A DNA stretch of 64,000 nucleotides from assembly GCF_004101785.1 (NCBI RefSeq), contig NZ_CP035130.1, positions 1,364,001 to 1,428,000 on the forward strand. The letters run 5' to 3'. Every line of letters starts with the position of its first letter. Within the stretch, counting starts at the first letter, position 1. Positions 35,163 to 44,050 of this stretch are shown in pieces. Origin of the DNA: Gudongella oleilytica. GTDB taxonomy: Bacteria; Bacillota; Clostridia; Tissierellales; Tissierellaceae. Under the pieces are notes generated by a model. It saw nothing but the letters and a program-made list of their open reading frames with translations. It was not told the DNA's origin and did no database searches. Position numbers and translations under genes: made by a program.

Positions 35163-35174
35163 ATCTGATATAAT
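35146..35174 (+). promoter_or_regulatory. Candidate promoter of dacF
   Basis: Plus-strand -10 TATAAT (35169-35174) with a weak -35 TTAAGT (35146-35151) at 17 bases. It overlaps the opposite promoter of the selenocysteine operon. Confidence 0.5.
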
Positions 35175-35214
35175 CTATTATTGTAAAATACAAAAATCAA
35201 CGGTGGTGTACATA

Positions 35215-36483
35215 ATGAAGAAACTTGTGATCATGATTTTAGTGTTAGCATCTCTCCTTAACACATATACAGTATTCGCTGAAAATATAAGCCTTTCCGC
35301 TCCCAGCTCGATACTCATTGATTTCGATACAGGAAAGATCTTATATGATAATAATAGCAGTATGAAGCTATATCCCGCAAGTACAACAAAGATGATGACG
35401 GCTATTTTAGCAGTGGAAAAGGGAAATCTTCAGGATATCGTAACAGTAGACCAGGAGGTCGTAAGCCTGACAAAGGGAAGCCATATAGCACTCGAGCCTG
35501 GCGAACAGCTTACACTTGAGCAGCTGCTTTATGCAATGATGCTGCCCTCTGCAAATGATGCTGCCCTTGCAATTGCAAAGCATATTGGAGGAAGCGTGGA
35601 TAATTTTGTCAGAATGATGAACGAAAGGGCAAGAGAATTGGGGGCGACCGATACAAATTTCGTAAACCCAAACGGTCTTCATAATGATGAACATATTTCA
35701 ACGGCTCATGATCTGGCGTTGATCGGCAGAAGAGCTATGGAGCTTGAGACTATAAGAAGCATAGTGAGTACCGTTACATATGAGATACCCCCTACAAATA
35801 AGAAGGCCGAGACAAGATATATCAAGATAACTAATAAGCTCCTATACAGTACAGAGAAAATAGATGTGAATGGTGTGCTTGTTAATGCAAAGTATGAAGG
35901 TGCTTCCGGAATCAAAACGGGTTATACCTCTGAGGCTATGAATTGTCTTGTATCTTATGCTGAAAGAAACGATCAAAGGCTTGTAGCTGCCGTACTTAAA
36001 GCAGAAGGAAATGGCAGCTATTCAGATACACATAAGCTTTTGAACTACGGATTCTCGAATTTCCAGAATAAAGCTATAGCCAATTTTAACGAGTATATTG
36101 ACAACATTCCCGTTTCACAAGGCGTTGTCCCATTTGTTGCAGGTATTCTTGACAGGGATGTTATCTACCCCGTTTCGGGTAGTGATGCTTTTATGGTCGA
36201 AAAAAAGATAAATCCCGTTGCAGATCTGAGGGCGCCTGTTGAGAAGGGACAAATCATCGGTACGGTAGATTATGTTTTAAATGGGAAGATCATAGGTGGA
36301 GGAAATGTAATAGCCACATCGGATGTGGAGATCGATCCTATGACTAAGCTCCATAACAGAATTCTGAGCAAATGGTATCTTTTTGTATTTGGTCTATTGA
36401 TACTTCTTAGAGCTTATGCATTGAACAGGAAGAAATCGAGAAAAAAATCCAGGAGAAGAACTCCTTCAACAATACGTTTCTAA
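35215..36483 (+). CDS. D-alanyl-D-alanine carboxypeptidase (DacF type)
   Basis: Low-molecular-mass penicillin-binding protein that trims the terminal D-Ala of peptidoglycan stem peptides. The 422-residue protein has a signal peptide (1-22), the three active-site motifs S56-x2-K59 (ASTTKM), S112-A-N114 and K234-T-G236, a PBP5-type C-terminal domain and a final membrane span (about 386-402) with a very basic tail (KKSRKKSRRR). The start at 35215 follows GGTGGTG. In spore formers the dacF gene is followed by spoIIA; here a terminator and ridA follow. Confidence 0.92.
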   Translation: MKKLVIMILVLASLLNTYTVFAENISLSAPSSILIDFDTGKILYDNNSSMKLYPASTTKMMTAILAVEKGNLQDIVTVDQEVVSLTKGSHIALEPGEQLTLEQLLYAMMLPSANDAALAIAKHIGGSVDNFVRMMNERARELGATDTNFVNPNGLHNDEHISTAHDLALIGRRAMELETIRSIVSTVTYEIPPTNKKAETRYIKITNKLLYSTEKIDVNGVLVNAKYEGASGIKTGYTSEAMNCLVSYAERNDQRLVAAVLKAEGNGSYSDTHKLLNYGFSNFQNKAIANFNEYIDNIPVSQGVVPFVAGILDRDVIYPVSGSDAFMVEKKINPVADLRAPVEKGQIIGTVDYVLNGKIIGGGNVIATSDVEIDPMTKLHNRILSKWYLFVFGLLILLRAYALNRKKSRKKSRRRTPSTIRF

Positions 36484-36520
36484 AAAAATCACTTGAGAAT
36501 AAACTCTCAAGTGATTTTAT
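36482..36520. terminator. Bidirectional terminator between dacF and ridA
   Basis: Hairpin ATCACTTGAG / CTCAAGTGAT (36488-36515) with TTTTAT on the plus side and seven T on the minus side. It ends both convergent transcripts. Confidence 0.88.
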
Positions 36521-36521
36521 A

Positions 36522-36905
36522 TTATGCTATAGCCGCAACTGCCTCAATTTCTATTACTCCATCCTTTGGAAGTCTGGCTACCTCCACAAGGCTTCTTGCA
36601 GGCTTGTGGTTGGCGAAGAACTCAGCGTACACCTCATTGATCTTGCCAAAGTCGTTCATATCCTTTACAAATACTGTGACCTTTACAACATCCTCAAGTG
36701 TTGCGCCTGAAGCAGCCAATACGGCCTTAACATTCTCCAAAGCAACTCTGGTTGCAGTTTGAATGTCATCTTGCACCAATTGTCCTGTTTTGGGATCAAG
36801 AGGAAGCTGCCCTGACGTGAAAACAAATTGACCTGCCTTTATGCCTTGCGAATAAGGACCTACTGCTGCTGGGGCTTTTTCTGTTGCCAAATACTCAATT
36901 TTCAT
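36522..36905 (-). CDS. ridA: Enamine/imine deaminase RidA
   Basis: RidA hydrolyses reactive 2-aminoacrylate and related imines formed by PLP enzymes. The 127-residue protein has the family segments [29 protein letters not shown] and the arginine-containing [23 protein letters not shown]. Trimeric in the family. It is the last gene of the obgE operon, 3 bases behind rsfS. Confidence 0.96.
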   Translation of the reverse strand: MKIEYLATEKAPAAVGPYSQGIKAGQFVFTSGQLPLDPKTGQLVQDDIQTATRVALENVKAVLAASGATLEDVVKVTVFVKDMNDFGKINEVYAEFFANHKPARSLVEVARLPKDGVIEIEAVAAIA

Positions 36906-36908
36906 CTG

Positions 36909-37259
36909 TTAATCCTCCTTAGGCTTTCTTGCGAATTCAGACCACAATCTTTCAAGATTGTAGTACTCCCTTTCTTCTCTATGAAAAATGTGTACCACCA
37001 CATCATCATAATCCAAAACTATCCACCTTGCACTTCTGTACCCTTCCTTGGTACCCAAGGTTTCAAATCCTTCCAATGACATTTTCTCATCGATTTCATC
37101 TGCAATAGACAAGACCTGACTTGAGGAGTTGCCACTTGCTATTACAAAATACTCAGCTATCGTAGTAAGCTTTCCAACCTCCAGAACTTCCATATCCAGC
37201 CCTTTCTTGTCATCAACAGCCTTTTTGATTATTTCAAGCTTTTTAGTGATTTCTGTCAT
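36909..37259 (-). CDS. rsfS: Ribosomal silencing factor RsfS
   Basis: RsfS binds L14 and blocks subunit joining when nutrients are scarce. The 116-residue protein has DMEVLEVGKLTTIAEYFVIASGNSSSQV and the conserved WIVLDYDDVVVHIFHREEREYYNLERLW segment. It keeps the usual neighbourhood nadD-yqeK-LCP-rsfS. Confidence 0.96.
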   Translation of the reverse strand: MTEITKKLEIIKKAVDDKKGLDMEVLEVGKLTTIAEYFVIASGNSSSQVLSIADEIDEKMSLEGFETLGTKEGYRSARWIVLDYDDVVVHIFHREEREYYNLERLWSEFARKPKED

Positions 37260-37288
37260 TATTCCACTCTCCTTTCATTAATAACAAT

Positions 37289-38158
37289 CTATTGATTATT
37301 TGTTTCTATCATACTTTGTATGATCTCAGCCGTTTTCTCTTCAGAATGGATGTAGTAAGAAACCCCATCAATAGTCTTCGGAGAGCCGGGTAAAGTCTCG
37401 CTGATCAAATTGCTCAGGTCATATTTAAATATGGATATCCCGTATAATGCAAGCTTAGTCAGTGGAATGTCTGTGTTTACCCCACTATTGTATATTCCAT
37501 ATAGCCCCGGTATTTTTAGTACGATACCTGGCTTGGCCGATTGAGCTATCAATTCCTTCAGGAATGACTGCTGGGCTTCAATTCTTCCCAAATCAGCATT
37601 TTTATAGCCTTTTCTGTATCTTAAATACTGAAGGGCTTTGTCACCATCAAGAATCTGTTCTCCTGCCTTAAGATCGATTTTCAAAGGTGGATCTGCGACC
37701 GGATCGGAATAAGACATATCCATGGGGACGTTGAACCTGACTCCTCCAATCAAATCGACATATTCCGATACTACCTGATAGTCAACCACCACATAATGAT
37801 CTATATCTATCCCAAGAAGATTCTCAACGGTTTTTACAGTCAATTCAGGCCCGCCATACGCGAAGCTGTGGTTGATCTTCTCTTTGTTTTTTCTACCTTC
37901 TATGGGTGTTCTCGTGTCCCGTGGTATGGACAAGATGGAAATTTCACCAGTCCCTCTGTCCACATTAAAGAGCATGATAGTATCTGACCTTACGCCTTTG
38001 CTCTCAGCAAAGCTCTTTGAGTCGATGCCCATCATTAAGAATGTCATGTTTTTGCTCGTGCCCTCTGTGATTAAGCCGACCGCAAAAAACAGTAGTGTAA
38101 ATACCGTAAAAAATAACGCAAAATACTTAATAAAAAGCTTCATGTTTTGATTTTTCAT
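37289..38158 (-). CDS. LytR-CpsA-Psr family protein
   Basis: LCP proteins transfer teichoic acids or other glycopolymers from lipid carriers to peptidoglycan. The 289-residue protein has a short cytoplasmic N-terminus, one membrane span (about residues 9-28) and an extracellular LCP domain with SDTIMLFNVD, SIPRDTRTPI, KINHSFAYGG and the RYRKGYKNADLGRIEAQQ motif. The start at 38158 follows GGAG. It directly follows nadD-yqeK, as in many Clostridia. Confidence 0.93.
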   Translation of the reverse strand: MKNQNMKLFIKYFALFFTVFTLLFFAVGLITEGTSKNMTFLMMGIDSKSFAESKGVRSDTIMLFNVDRGTGEISILSIPRDTRTPIEGRKNKEKINHSFAYGGPELTVKTVENLLGIDIDHYVVVDYQVVSEYVDLIGGVRFNVPMDMSYSDPVADPPLKIDLKAGEQILDGDKALQYLRYRKGYKNADLGRIEAQQSFLKELIAQSAKPGIVLKIPGLYGIYNSGVNTDIPLTKLALYGISIFKYDLSNLISETLPGSPKTIDGVSYYIHSEEKTAEIIQSMIETNNQ

Positions 38159-39328
38159 CTATATCTCCAAATTTTTCTCCATAATCAGGTAATCTCTCGA
38201 CTCAACCGTCGAACTGTGAACTTTTTTGCCAGCCCTGTTCAAATGCTCGATCGTACTCTCTAAAGCTGCTATCACAGCCTCATTAAGGTCTATCATTGAT
38301 AGTTTCCGTATTTCATCCACTCCAGGGAAGCTCCTTCCTGGTTCGATAAAGTCTGCAAGATATATTACTTTATCCAATACTGTCATATCAGGACGCCCTG
38401 TAGTGTGGTACCTGATGGCATCCAGTATTTCAGTATCCCCTATTCCGATTTCCTTTTCAGAAATATATGCCCCAATAGCTCCATGTAATAAATCCGTACT
38501 TCCCAGAGTTTCATTGTCAAATATTATACCAGAATCATTTGCCATCATCAACATACTGGCGTGATCCATAGGCTTAGCCAAATCGTGCAGCAATGCTGCA
38601 ATATAAGCCTTGTCACTGTCAGCACCATAGCGTACTGCAAGCTCTACCGCCTTTTTTGCAACTCCCATGGTATGACGAAATCTTTTTTCTCCAAGTCTTT
38701 CCCTGACGATACCCTCAATAGCAGTCAAATCAAACTCCAACTCGATGGATATACTCCTAACTTCTTCAACGATACTATCAGGGACCATGTATTTTATCGA
38801 TTTTCTTAATCCGAGTCTCTTTCTTATCTCAGTCGATGATATATCCAGCATTGGACCTTTGCTTAAAACGAATGACAGACCAAACTCATCTCTTATGGAT
38901 TTTATTTGTCTTTCCACCTCGAGCTTGTCTCCACCTCGATTATAGACAACAAATTTAACCCTGTCCTTAAGGAGCCATGGATCCTTCCAGGTGTTCAATT
39001 GGTACAATGTATCCGTCCCAATGATGTAAAAAAGACTTTCACCCGGGTATAATTTCTCAAGCTCAAATACTGTGTCTACAGTGTAGGTTTTCCCCTGTCT
39101 GTCCGCTTCTATAGACAAAACCTCAAAGGCTATATTATCGGCAACAGCTTTTTTGACCAGCTCGAATCTTGTTCTGGCAGGTGTTATCCTGTCAGGCTTG
39201 TGAGGGGGATCACCGGTTGGGATAAATAGAATTTTTGACAACCCAAACTCCTCCCTGATATATTCACTTATCAATAGATGCCCGATGTGGATAGGATCAA
39301 ATGTTCCTCCCATTACCCCTATGGCCAT
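38159..39328 (-). CDS. nadD: Fused nicotinate-nucleotide adenylyltransferase and YqeK-type HD hydrolase
   Basis: One 389-residue frame carries two enzymes. Residues 1-197 are NadD: FDPIHIGH nucleotide-binding motif and ISSTEIR (163-169); it adenylates nicotinate mononucleotide for NAD synthesis. Residues about 205-389 are a YqeK HD-domain hydrolase, with H219, the HD pair at 248-249 (LLHDLAK) and IRYHTTGRPDMTVLDKVIYLADFIEP; YqeK proteins cleave diadenosine tetraphosphate symmetrically. No stop or internal start signal is seen at the junction (about 198-205). In Bacilli these are separate genes in the same order. Confidence 0.94.
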   Translation of the reverse strand: MAIGVMGGTFDPIHIGHLLISEYIREEFGLSKILFIPTGDPPHKPDRITPARTRFELVKKAVADNIAFEVLSIEADRQGKTYTVDTVFELEKLYPGESLFYIIGTDTLYQLNTWKDPWLLKDRVKFVVYNRGGDKLEVERQIKSIRDEFGLSFVLSKGPMLDISSTEIRKRLGLRKSIKYMVPDSIVEEVRSISIELEFDLTAIEGIVRERLGEKRFRHTMGVAKKAVELAVRYGADSDKAYIAALLHDLAKPMDHASMLMMANDSGIIFDNETLGSTDLLHGAIGAYISEKEIGIGDTEILDAIRYHTTGRPDMTVLDKVIYLADFIEPGRSFPGVDEIRKLSMIDLNEAVIAALESTIEHLNRAGKKVHSSTVESRDYLIMEKNLEI

Positions 39329-39362
39329 TTAAACCCTCCTCCCCCTATTGGGAGCTAAATTA

Positions 39363-39656
39363 TTATCTGGGAAGAATAATTTCAGGTTTGTCCTCTGATT
39401 GTCTGTAGAGAACAAACTTTCTTCCTATACTCTGAACAAATTCTGCATTCAACTCCTCAGACAGCTGTGAAGCTACCTCTGAAGGATCAAGCGTTGAATT
39501 TTTCAATACGTTTATTTTAACTATCTCTCTTGCCTTTAATGCATCATCCACTTGTCGAATGAAATTTTCCGTCAATCCATTCTTACCCAACTGAAATATC
39601 GGGTCTATGGTATTGGCTATGCCTTTCAGGTAGCTTCTTTGTTTTCCTGTTATCAT
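39363..39656 (-). CDS. yhbY: YhbY-family RNA-binding protein (CRM domain)
   Basis: A 97-residue CRM-domain protein associated with pre-50S particles. The sequence MITGKQRSYLKGIANTIDPIFQLGKNGLT and the conserved ALKAREIVKINVLKN are diagnostic. It lies 15 bases behind obgE, as usual. Confidence 0.95.
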   Translation of the reverse strand: MITGKQRSYLKGIANTIDPIFQLGKNGLTENFIRQVDDALKAREIVKINVLKNSTLDPSEVASQLSEELNAEFVQSIGRKFVLYRQSEDKPEIILPR

Positions 39657-39671
39657 TGCTTCACTCCTCGT

Positions 39672-40943
39672 TTATTCATAAAATTCGAACTCATAACCAC
39701 AAATGAAGACCGATTCTCCTTCGGTTATGCCAAGAGCTTTAAGCTCATCTACTATTCCCTTTTTCCTCAGCATCTCTTGGAAGTATTTGAGAGACTCATT
39801 ATCGTCCATATAAGTCGACTGAAGCAGCCTTTCCATAAAGCCTCCCTCAACAATATAGTCTCCCTCTTCCTTACGGACAATTATTTCATCATTTATATCT
39901 TCATATTCTTCCTCAAGCAACTCATCATATGTCTCATAAACGATCTCCGTTTTTTCAAGAAGATCCCAAATTGAGTAAAGAAGTTCTCTTATCCCAGATT
40001 GGGACGCAGCAGATATCTCGTGTACTTCTATCCCCTTAGGTTCAAACTCCTCTTTGATCTTGACTATCCAATCCTTTGCACCTGGAATATCAGTCTTATT
40101 TGCTGCAATGATTTGAGGCTTGTCCATGAGTTTCTCATTGTATTGAGAAAGCTCCTGGTTAATCTTATAAAAATCATCTATAGGATCTCTACCCTCACTT
40201 CCGGAAGCATCCAAAACATGAACAAGCACCCTTGTCCTTTCTATGTGCCTTAGAAAATCATGACCAAGTCCCGCACCCTTTGAAGCTCCTTCAATCAAGC
40301 CGGGTATATCTGCAATCACAAAGCTCTTTTCATCAGCGATCCTTACTACGCCAAGATTGGGCTTCAGGGTTGTAAAGTGATAATTTGCAATCTTAGGCCT
40401 TGCTGCAGATACTATAGAAAGAAGCGTAGATTTACCCACATTAGGGAACCCAATAAGCCCGACATCAGCTAACAGCTTCAGTTCCAGAATTATATGTCTT
40501 TCCTGCCCTTTCCTGCCTGCTTCAGCAAAACCCGGTGCTTGTCTTGTAGCTGTGGCAAATCTGGCATTGCCTCTTCCACCCTTACCACCTTTTGCAATCA
40601 CAAACTCCTGCCCTGGATATTTAAGGTCCACTATTACCTTCCCGGTCTCTTCATCCTTAATAAGTGTTCCAACGGGTACTTTAAGGATTATGTCCTCACC
40701 ATCTGCTCCGAATTGCTTTTTTGCCCGCCCATCTTCTCCATTTTGTCCTGTGTATGACCTCTTATATCTGAAGTCCATGAGCGTCCTGATACCTTCATCG
40801 GCATGAAGGATGATTGAGCCCCCTTTACCTCCGTCTCCACCGTATGGCCCACCAGCAGGCTCATATTTCTCTCTTCTCCAGGCGACAACTCCGTTGCCCC
40901 CTTTTCCAGCCTTAACAAATATTTTAGCTACATCAATAAACAT
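39672..40943 (-). CDS. obgE: GTPase Obg
   Basis: Obg is an essential GTPase linked to 50S assembly and stress signalling. The 423-residue protein has the Gly-rich Obg fold (residues 1-158, KAGKGGNGVVAWRREKY), the G domain with GFPNVGKSTLLS and DIPGLIEGA, and the C-terminal OCT domain (about 345-423). The start at 40943 (MFIDVAKIFVKAG) fits the family; earlier ATGs in frame are within 15 bases and lack a binding site. It follows the rpmA terminator. Confidence 0.96.
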   Translation of the reverse strand: MFIDVAKIFVKAGKGGNGVVAWRREKYEPAGGPYGGDGGKGGSIILHADEGIRTLMDFRYKRSYTGQNGEDGRAKKQFGADGEDIILKVPVGTLIKDEETGKVIVDLKYPGQEFVIAKGGKGGRGNARFATATRQAPGFAEAGRKGQERHIILELKLLADVGLIGFPNVGKSTLLSIVSAARPKIANYHFTTLKPNLGVVRIADEKSFVIADIPGLIEGASKGAGLGHDFLRHIERTRVLVHVLDASGSEGRDPIDDFYKINQELSQYNEKLMDKPQIIAANKTDIPGAKDWIVKIKEEFEPKGIEVHEISAASQSGIRELLYSIWDLLEKTEIVYETYDELLEEEYEDINDEIIVRKEEGDYIVEGGFMERLLQSTYMDDNESLKYFQEMLRKKGIVDELKALGITEGESVFICGYEFEFYE

Positions 40944-40992
40944 CGTCATCATCCTCATTCAACATAGTTTTCCATTACAAACTTATACTCGC

Positions 40993-41021
40993 AAAAAATA
41001 AAGCTTACCTGACGGTAAGCT
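40993..41021 (-). terminator. Terminator of rplU-prp-rpmA
   Basis: Minus-strand hairpin AGCTTACC / GGTAAGCT (arms 41014-41021 and 41002-41009) followed by TTATTTTTT, just behind the rpmA stop. Confidence 0.88.
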
Positions 41022-41027
41022 CAATTT

Positions 41028-41318
41028 CTATGCTAATTCTTCTTTAGGATAGACGCTGACTTGTTTTTTGTCGCGGCCTTTTCTTTCAAACTTGACAACT
41101 CCGTCGACGGTTGCGAAGAGAGTATCATCTCCACCTATACCGACATTATTGCCGGGATGGATTTTGGTTCCTCTCTGTCTGACCAGGATATTTCCCGCTA
41201 GGACAAATTGCCCGTCTCCTCTTTTTACGCCAAGTCTTTTAGATTCACTATCTCTACCGTTTTTAGAACTACCTACTCCCTTTTTGGAAGCAAACAGCTG
41301 TAAATTCAATTTAAACAC
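41028..41318 (-). CDS. rpmA: 50S ribosomal protein L27, with Prp-cleaved N-terminus
   Basis: L27 reaches into the peptidyl transferase centre. From a GTG at 41318, with GGAGGTG six bases upstream, the 96-residue precursor begins [15 protein letters not shown]. The LQLFA-SKKG sequence is the known Firmicute cleavage site for the protease Prp, which exposes the functional N-terminus SKKG. The prp gene overlaps it by 8 bases. The rest ([16 protein letters not shown]) is normal L27. Confidence 0.97.
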   Translation of the reverse strand: MFKLNLQLFASKKGVGSSKNGRDSESKRLGVKRGDGQFVLAGNILVRQRGTKIHPGNNVGIGGDDTLFATVDGVVKFERKGRDKKQVSVYPKEELA

Positions 41319-41673
41319 GAGTTCCACCTCCCCTATATTCGATGGTGATATATTTAGGGTAACTTTCTTTTATGGTTTCCAAGCCTATTGCCAGAGTATT
41401 CAAAACTACTTGAACATCTCTATTGGTCGGTTCTTCAATAACCTTTTTGTCTACCAGCACCTTCATATAGCCCTTTTCATCGTCTATATCGATCTGAAGC
41501 TGATGTAAGCTAACTCCAGCAACCTCGGTGAGGCTGTTTAGTGCAGTATAACTCAGTATGGATACGGCAGCGCATATTATGTCTTCACCGTGTGGAGCAT
41601 AATCTGCATGTCCGTTGATTTCAAATCCAATTCTTTGGTTAAAGGGTCCATTGAAAATACTTGCCTTGATCAT
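41311..41673 (-). CDS. prp: Ribosomal-processing cysteine protease Prp
   Basis: Prp removes the N-terminal extension of L27. The 120-residue protein has the conserved [18 protein letters not shown] segment, with catalytic His22 and Cys34. It is placed between rplU and rpmA, as in nearly all Firmicutes with extended L27, and lies 2 bases behind rplU. Confidence 0.95.
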   Translation of the reverse strand: MIKASIFNGPFNQRIGFEINGHADYAPHGEDIICAAVSILSYTALNSLTEVAGVSLHQLQIDIDDEKGYMKVLVDKKVIEEPTNRDVQVVLNTLAIGLETIKESYPKYITIEYRGGGTRV

Positions 41674-41675
41674 AA

Positions 41676-41987
41676 TTAGCCTATGATCGTGTCGATTTGA
41701 ACCTTAGTAAAAGGTTGGCGATGTCCTTGCTTCTTTCTGATGTTTTTCTTAGCCTTATACTTGTAGACAATGATCTTCTTTGCTTTCCCCTGACCAAGAA
41801 CTGTTCCTTCAACTTTGGCTCCGTCTACATACGGTTTTCCGGGAACCAAACCAGCATCTCCTGACACCAATAGTACTCTGTCAAAGCTTACTGCCTGACC
41901 TTCGTCAGCATTCAACTTTTCTACATAAACTATATCGCCTTCTTGAACCTTGTATTGTTTTCCGCCTGTTTCAATAATCGCGTACAT
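41676..41987 (-). CDS. rplU: 50S ribosomal protein L21
   Basis: L21 binds 23S rRNA. The 103-residue protein starts [18 protein letters not shown] and ends in the basic [20 protein letters not shown] segment. The ATG at 41987 follows GAGGAGGTG; an in-frame GTG at 41999 lies inside that binding site and is not a start. It has its own promoter and structured leader. Confidence 0.97.
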   Translation of the reverse strand: MYAIIETGGKQYKVQEGDIVYVEKLNADEGQAVSFDRVLLVSGDAGLVPGKPYVDGAKVEGTVLGQGKAKKIIVYKYKAKKNIRKKQGHRQPFTKVQIDTIIG

Positions 41988-41999
41988 TACTTGCTGCAC

Positions 42000-42066
42000 C
42001 TCCTCTAACCTAGTCTCGCCAATGTCAGGTGACTATGCTTTGAACCCACATTGAGCGGCTTTACAC
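42000..42066 (-). promoter_or_regulatory. Candidate L21 leader (ribosomal protein autoregulation)
   Basis: The roughly 65-base untranslated leader of rplU forms a closing stem AGGTG / CACCT around GTAAAGCCGC and an internal pairing of GCTCAATGTGGG. Firmicute rplU transcripts carry a known L21 leader at this position, so I assign it by position and shape. The fold was not computed. Confidence 0.6.
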
Positions 42067-42072
42067 CTGAAT

Positions 42073-42101
42073 AGTTTAACAGATACCGAAAACTATGTCA
42101 A
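42073..42101 (-). promoter_or_regulatory. Promoter of rplU-prp-rpmA
   Basis: Minus-strand -35 TTGACA (42096-42101), 17-base spacer, -10 TAAACT (42073-42078). The -35 box overlaps the stop codon of the RNase G gene. Confidence 0.75.
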
Positions 42102-43333
42102 GCTTCATTTTTCCTTATTTTCCCCTTACCTCCGCAGGTAGGGCAAGTTATTGAAACCTTGTTGTCCAGTGTTGGTCGATTCTTCTTTCTAACCACCTCA
42201 ACAAGTCCCAGCTTTGTTACATCCACTACAATCGGTTTATTTCTGTCACCCTTGAATGCAGAGATTAACTTCTCTACAACTATCTCCATATCAGAGTGAC
42301 TCTTCATATCTATGAAATCCACTATTATTATACCACCAATATCACGAAGTCTCAACTGACGCGCTATTTCAGCCGCTGCCTCGATATTTGTTCTTAAAAC
42401 TGTGTCCTCGAGAGTAAAATTCCCCACATACTTACCTGTGTTTACATCGATTGCAGTGAGAGCCTCAGTCTCATCGATTACGATAAAGCCACCACTCTTA
42501 AGCTGTACTCTTCTTGCCAGAGCTTCCTTCATGTCGATTTGAATGTTCATATTGTAATCCATATTAAAATCAGGATCAAATATTATCTTTCCCTCCATAT
42601 CATATTGTGAAAGATCTTTGTTGTTATATAGCTTATTTTGGATACTCCTGTCATTGACAACTATTTCAGTATTTGGGTACTTGTAATAATCCCGGATTAT
42701 CTGTGACAGCAGGTCCAGCTCGCTATATATGAGCTTTGGAGTTGGGAGATAGTTCTTCTCCTGCTCAATAATTTTATAAAGTTTATATAGTTGCTCATAT
42801 TCACCCTTTAAAAGCTCGGCTTCAGTATTCTCGGATACGGTCCTGAATATCATTCCCATGTCATCCTTCACAATCATCTTCCCAAGCTCCTTTAGTCTTG
42901 AGCTTTCGCTAATGTCTTTTATTTTGTTTGAAATATTTACCCTCGATGAGAAAGGAGTAAGTACCATGTATCTTCCAGGAATACTAATATGTCTTGTTAC
43001 CTTAGGGCCTTTGTTTCCAAGAGGCTCCTTGATCACCTGAACGATTATATCTTCGCCTCTGGTTATAATATCGTCGATAGAAGGCTTATCCTTTAGACCT
43101 AAATGATCTTTCTCAAGTGCATCCTTGATATGCAGATATGCATTCTTTCCTATGCCAATATCAACGAATGCTGCCTCCATTCCCTGTAGAACATTTTCAA
43201 CCCTTCCCCTGTAGACATTCCCTAGTATCCCCTGACTTTGCATGTCGTCTTTAAAGTACTCTACAAGCCTGCCGTCCTCTACTATGCATATTCTTAGGGA
43301 TCCATCGGAGGTATCGATGTAAATGACGTTCAT
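42098..43333 (-). CDS. rng: Ribonuclease E/G family protein, short form
   Basis: Single-strand-specific endoribonuclease for mRNA decay and rRNA maturation. The 411-residue protein has the S1 domain (about 35-125, GNVYRGRVENVLQGMEAAFVDIG) and the catalytic DNase I-like region with AIDVNTGKY and IIVDFIDM, carrying the metal-binding aspartates. It ends directly behind the zinc-link C397-P-T-C400. RNase E and G normally continue with a small domain of about 60-100 residues that completes the oligomer interface; that part is absent. The stop overlaps the rplU promoter. Confidence 0.92.
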   Translation of the reverse strand: MNVIYIDTSDGSLRICIVEDGRLVEYFKDDMQSQGILGNVYRGRVENVLQGMEAAFVDIGIGKNAYLHIKDALEKDHLGLKDKPSIDDIITRGEDIIVQVIKEPLGNKGPKVTRHISIPGRYMVLTPFSSRVNISNKIKDISESSRLKELGKMIVKDDMGMIFRTVSENTEAELLKGEYEQLYKLYKIIEQEKNYLPTPKLIYSELDLLSQIIRDYYKYPNTEIVVNDRSIQNKLYNNKDLSQYDMEGKIIFDPDFNMDYNMNIQIDMKEALARRVQLKSGGFIVIDETEALTAIDVNTGKYVGNFTLEDTVLRTNIEAAAEIARQLRLRDIGGIIIVDFIDMKSHSDMEIVVEKLISAFKGDRNKPIVVDVTKLGLVEVVRKKNRPTLDNKVSITCPTCGGKGKIRKNEA

Positions 43334-43348
43334 TTCCTCACTTCCTGA

Positions 43349-44050
43349 CTAAATTGGTTTTTCTATCTTACCATCCTTTTCGACGAAAGCATCAAGTCTT
43401 TTTATTTGAGTCATTTCAAGGTCAATTCCAAGACTGAGATGCGTTTCCAGTGCCTCTGCCAAATCAGAAGGTTTCAAATTGCCCTCTTCACCAGTTTTAA
43501 GCAAAGCACCCAATACAGCAAAGCCATCCTGGTCAAAATCTTTGAATTGAAGGTTCCCAATAAGCGGTTTTATGTCCACCCGGACTGATATTTTATTTTT
43601 CCCCCTTTTTTTCTTTTTATCGATGAATACGGAATCTAAATCATCCCAACCTTTGAGTTTATCTGCTAAAGTAGTCCTGTCTGCTTCATTTTTTACCCAA
43701 AGTCGGATCTCATAGTGTGACCACCTTATAAGTGATGTAAGTGATGCTGTGCCTTCACTCACTACCGCCTCTGTCACTTTTATACCTTCAGGTAAAACTG
43801 TGTTAAGACTTACCATTACCTTCTCAGGTCTAATATCTTCTGCAAACTCTATCTCCATATATTCAGCAGTACTTTCTATTCCCAGTGACAATGGGTTTCC
43901 AATTGAGAATTTTGGGTGCGGGTTAAAGCCTTCAGTGAATTTTACAGGAATACCCGACCTCGAGAAAGATCTGGTAAAAAGCCTTACCAGGTCAAGGTGT
44001 GACAGAAATTTTAGGTAACCTGTCTTTGTGAATCTTACGCGGATTATCAA
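43349..44050 (-). CDS. DUF2344 (TIGR03936) radical SAM-linked protein
   Basis: A 233-residue protein of unknown function. The N-terminus RVRFTKTGYLKFLSHLDLVRLFTRSFSRSGIPVKFTEGFNPHP is the signature of this family, which is almost always encoded beside the large radical SAM protein upstream and is sometimes fused to it. It shares an ATGA junction with that gene and precedes rng. Function unknown; a shared RNA or ribosome modification task is only an inference from context. Confidence 0.88.
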   Translation of the reverse strand: MIIRVRFTKTGYLKFLSHLDLVRLFTRSFSRSGIPVKFTEGFNPHPKFSIGNPLSLGIESTAEYMEIEFAEDIRPEKVMVSLNTVLPEGIKVTEAVVSEGTASLTSLIRWSHYEIRLWVKNEADRTTLADKLKGWDDLDSVFIDKKKKRGKNKISVRVDIKPLIGNLQFKDFDQDGFAVLGALLKTGEEGNLKPSDLAEALETHLSLGIDLEMTQIKRLDAFVEKDGKIEKPI

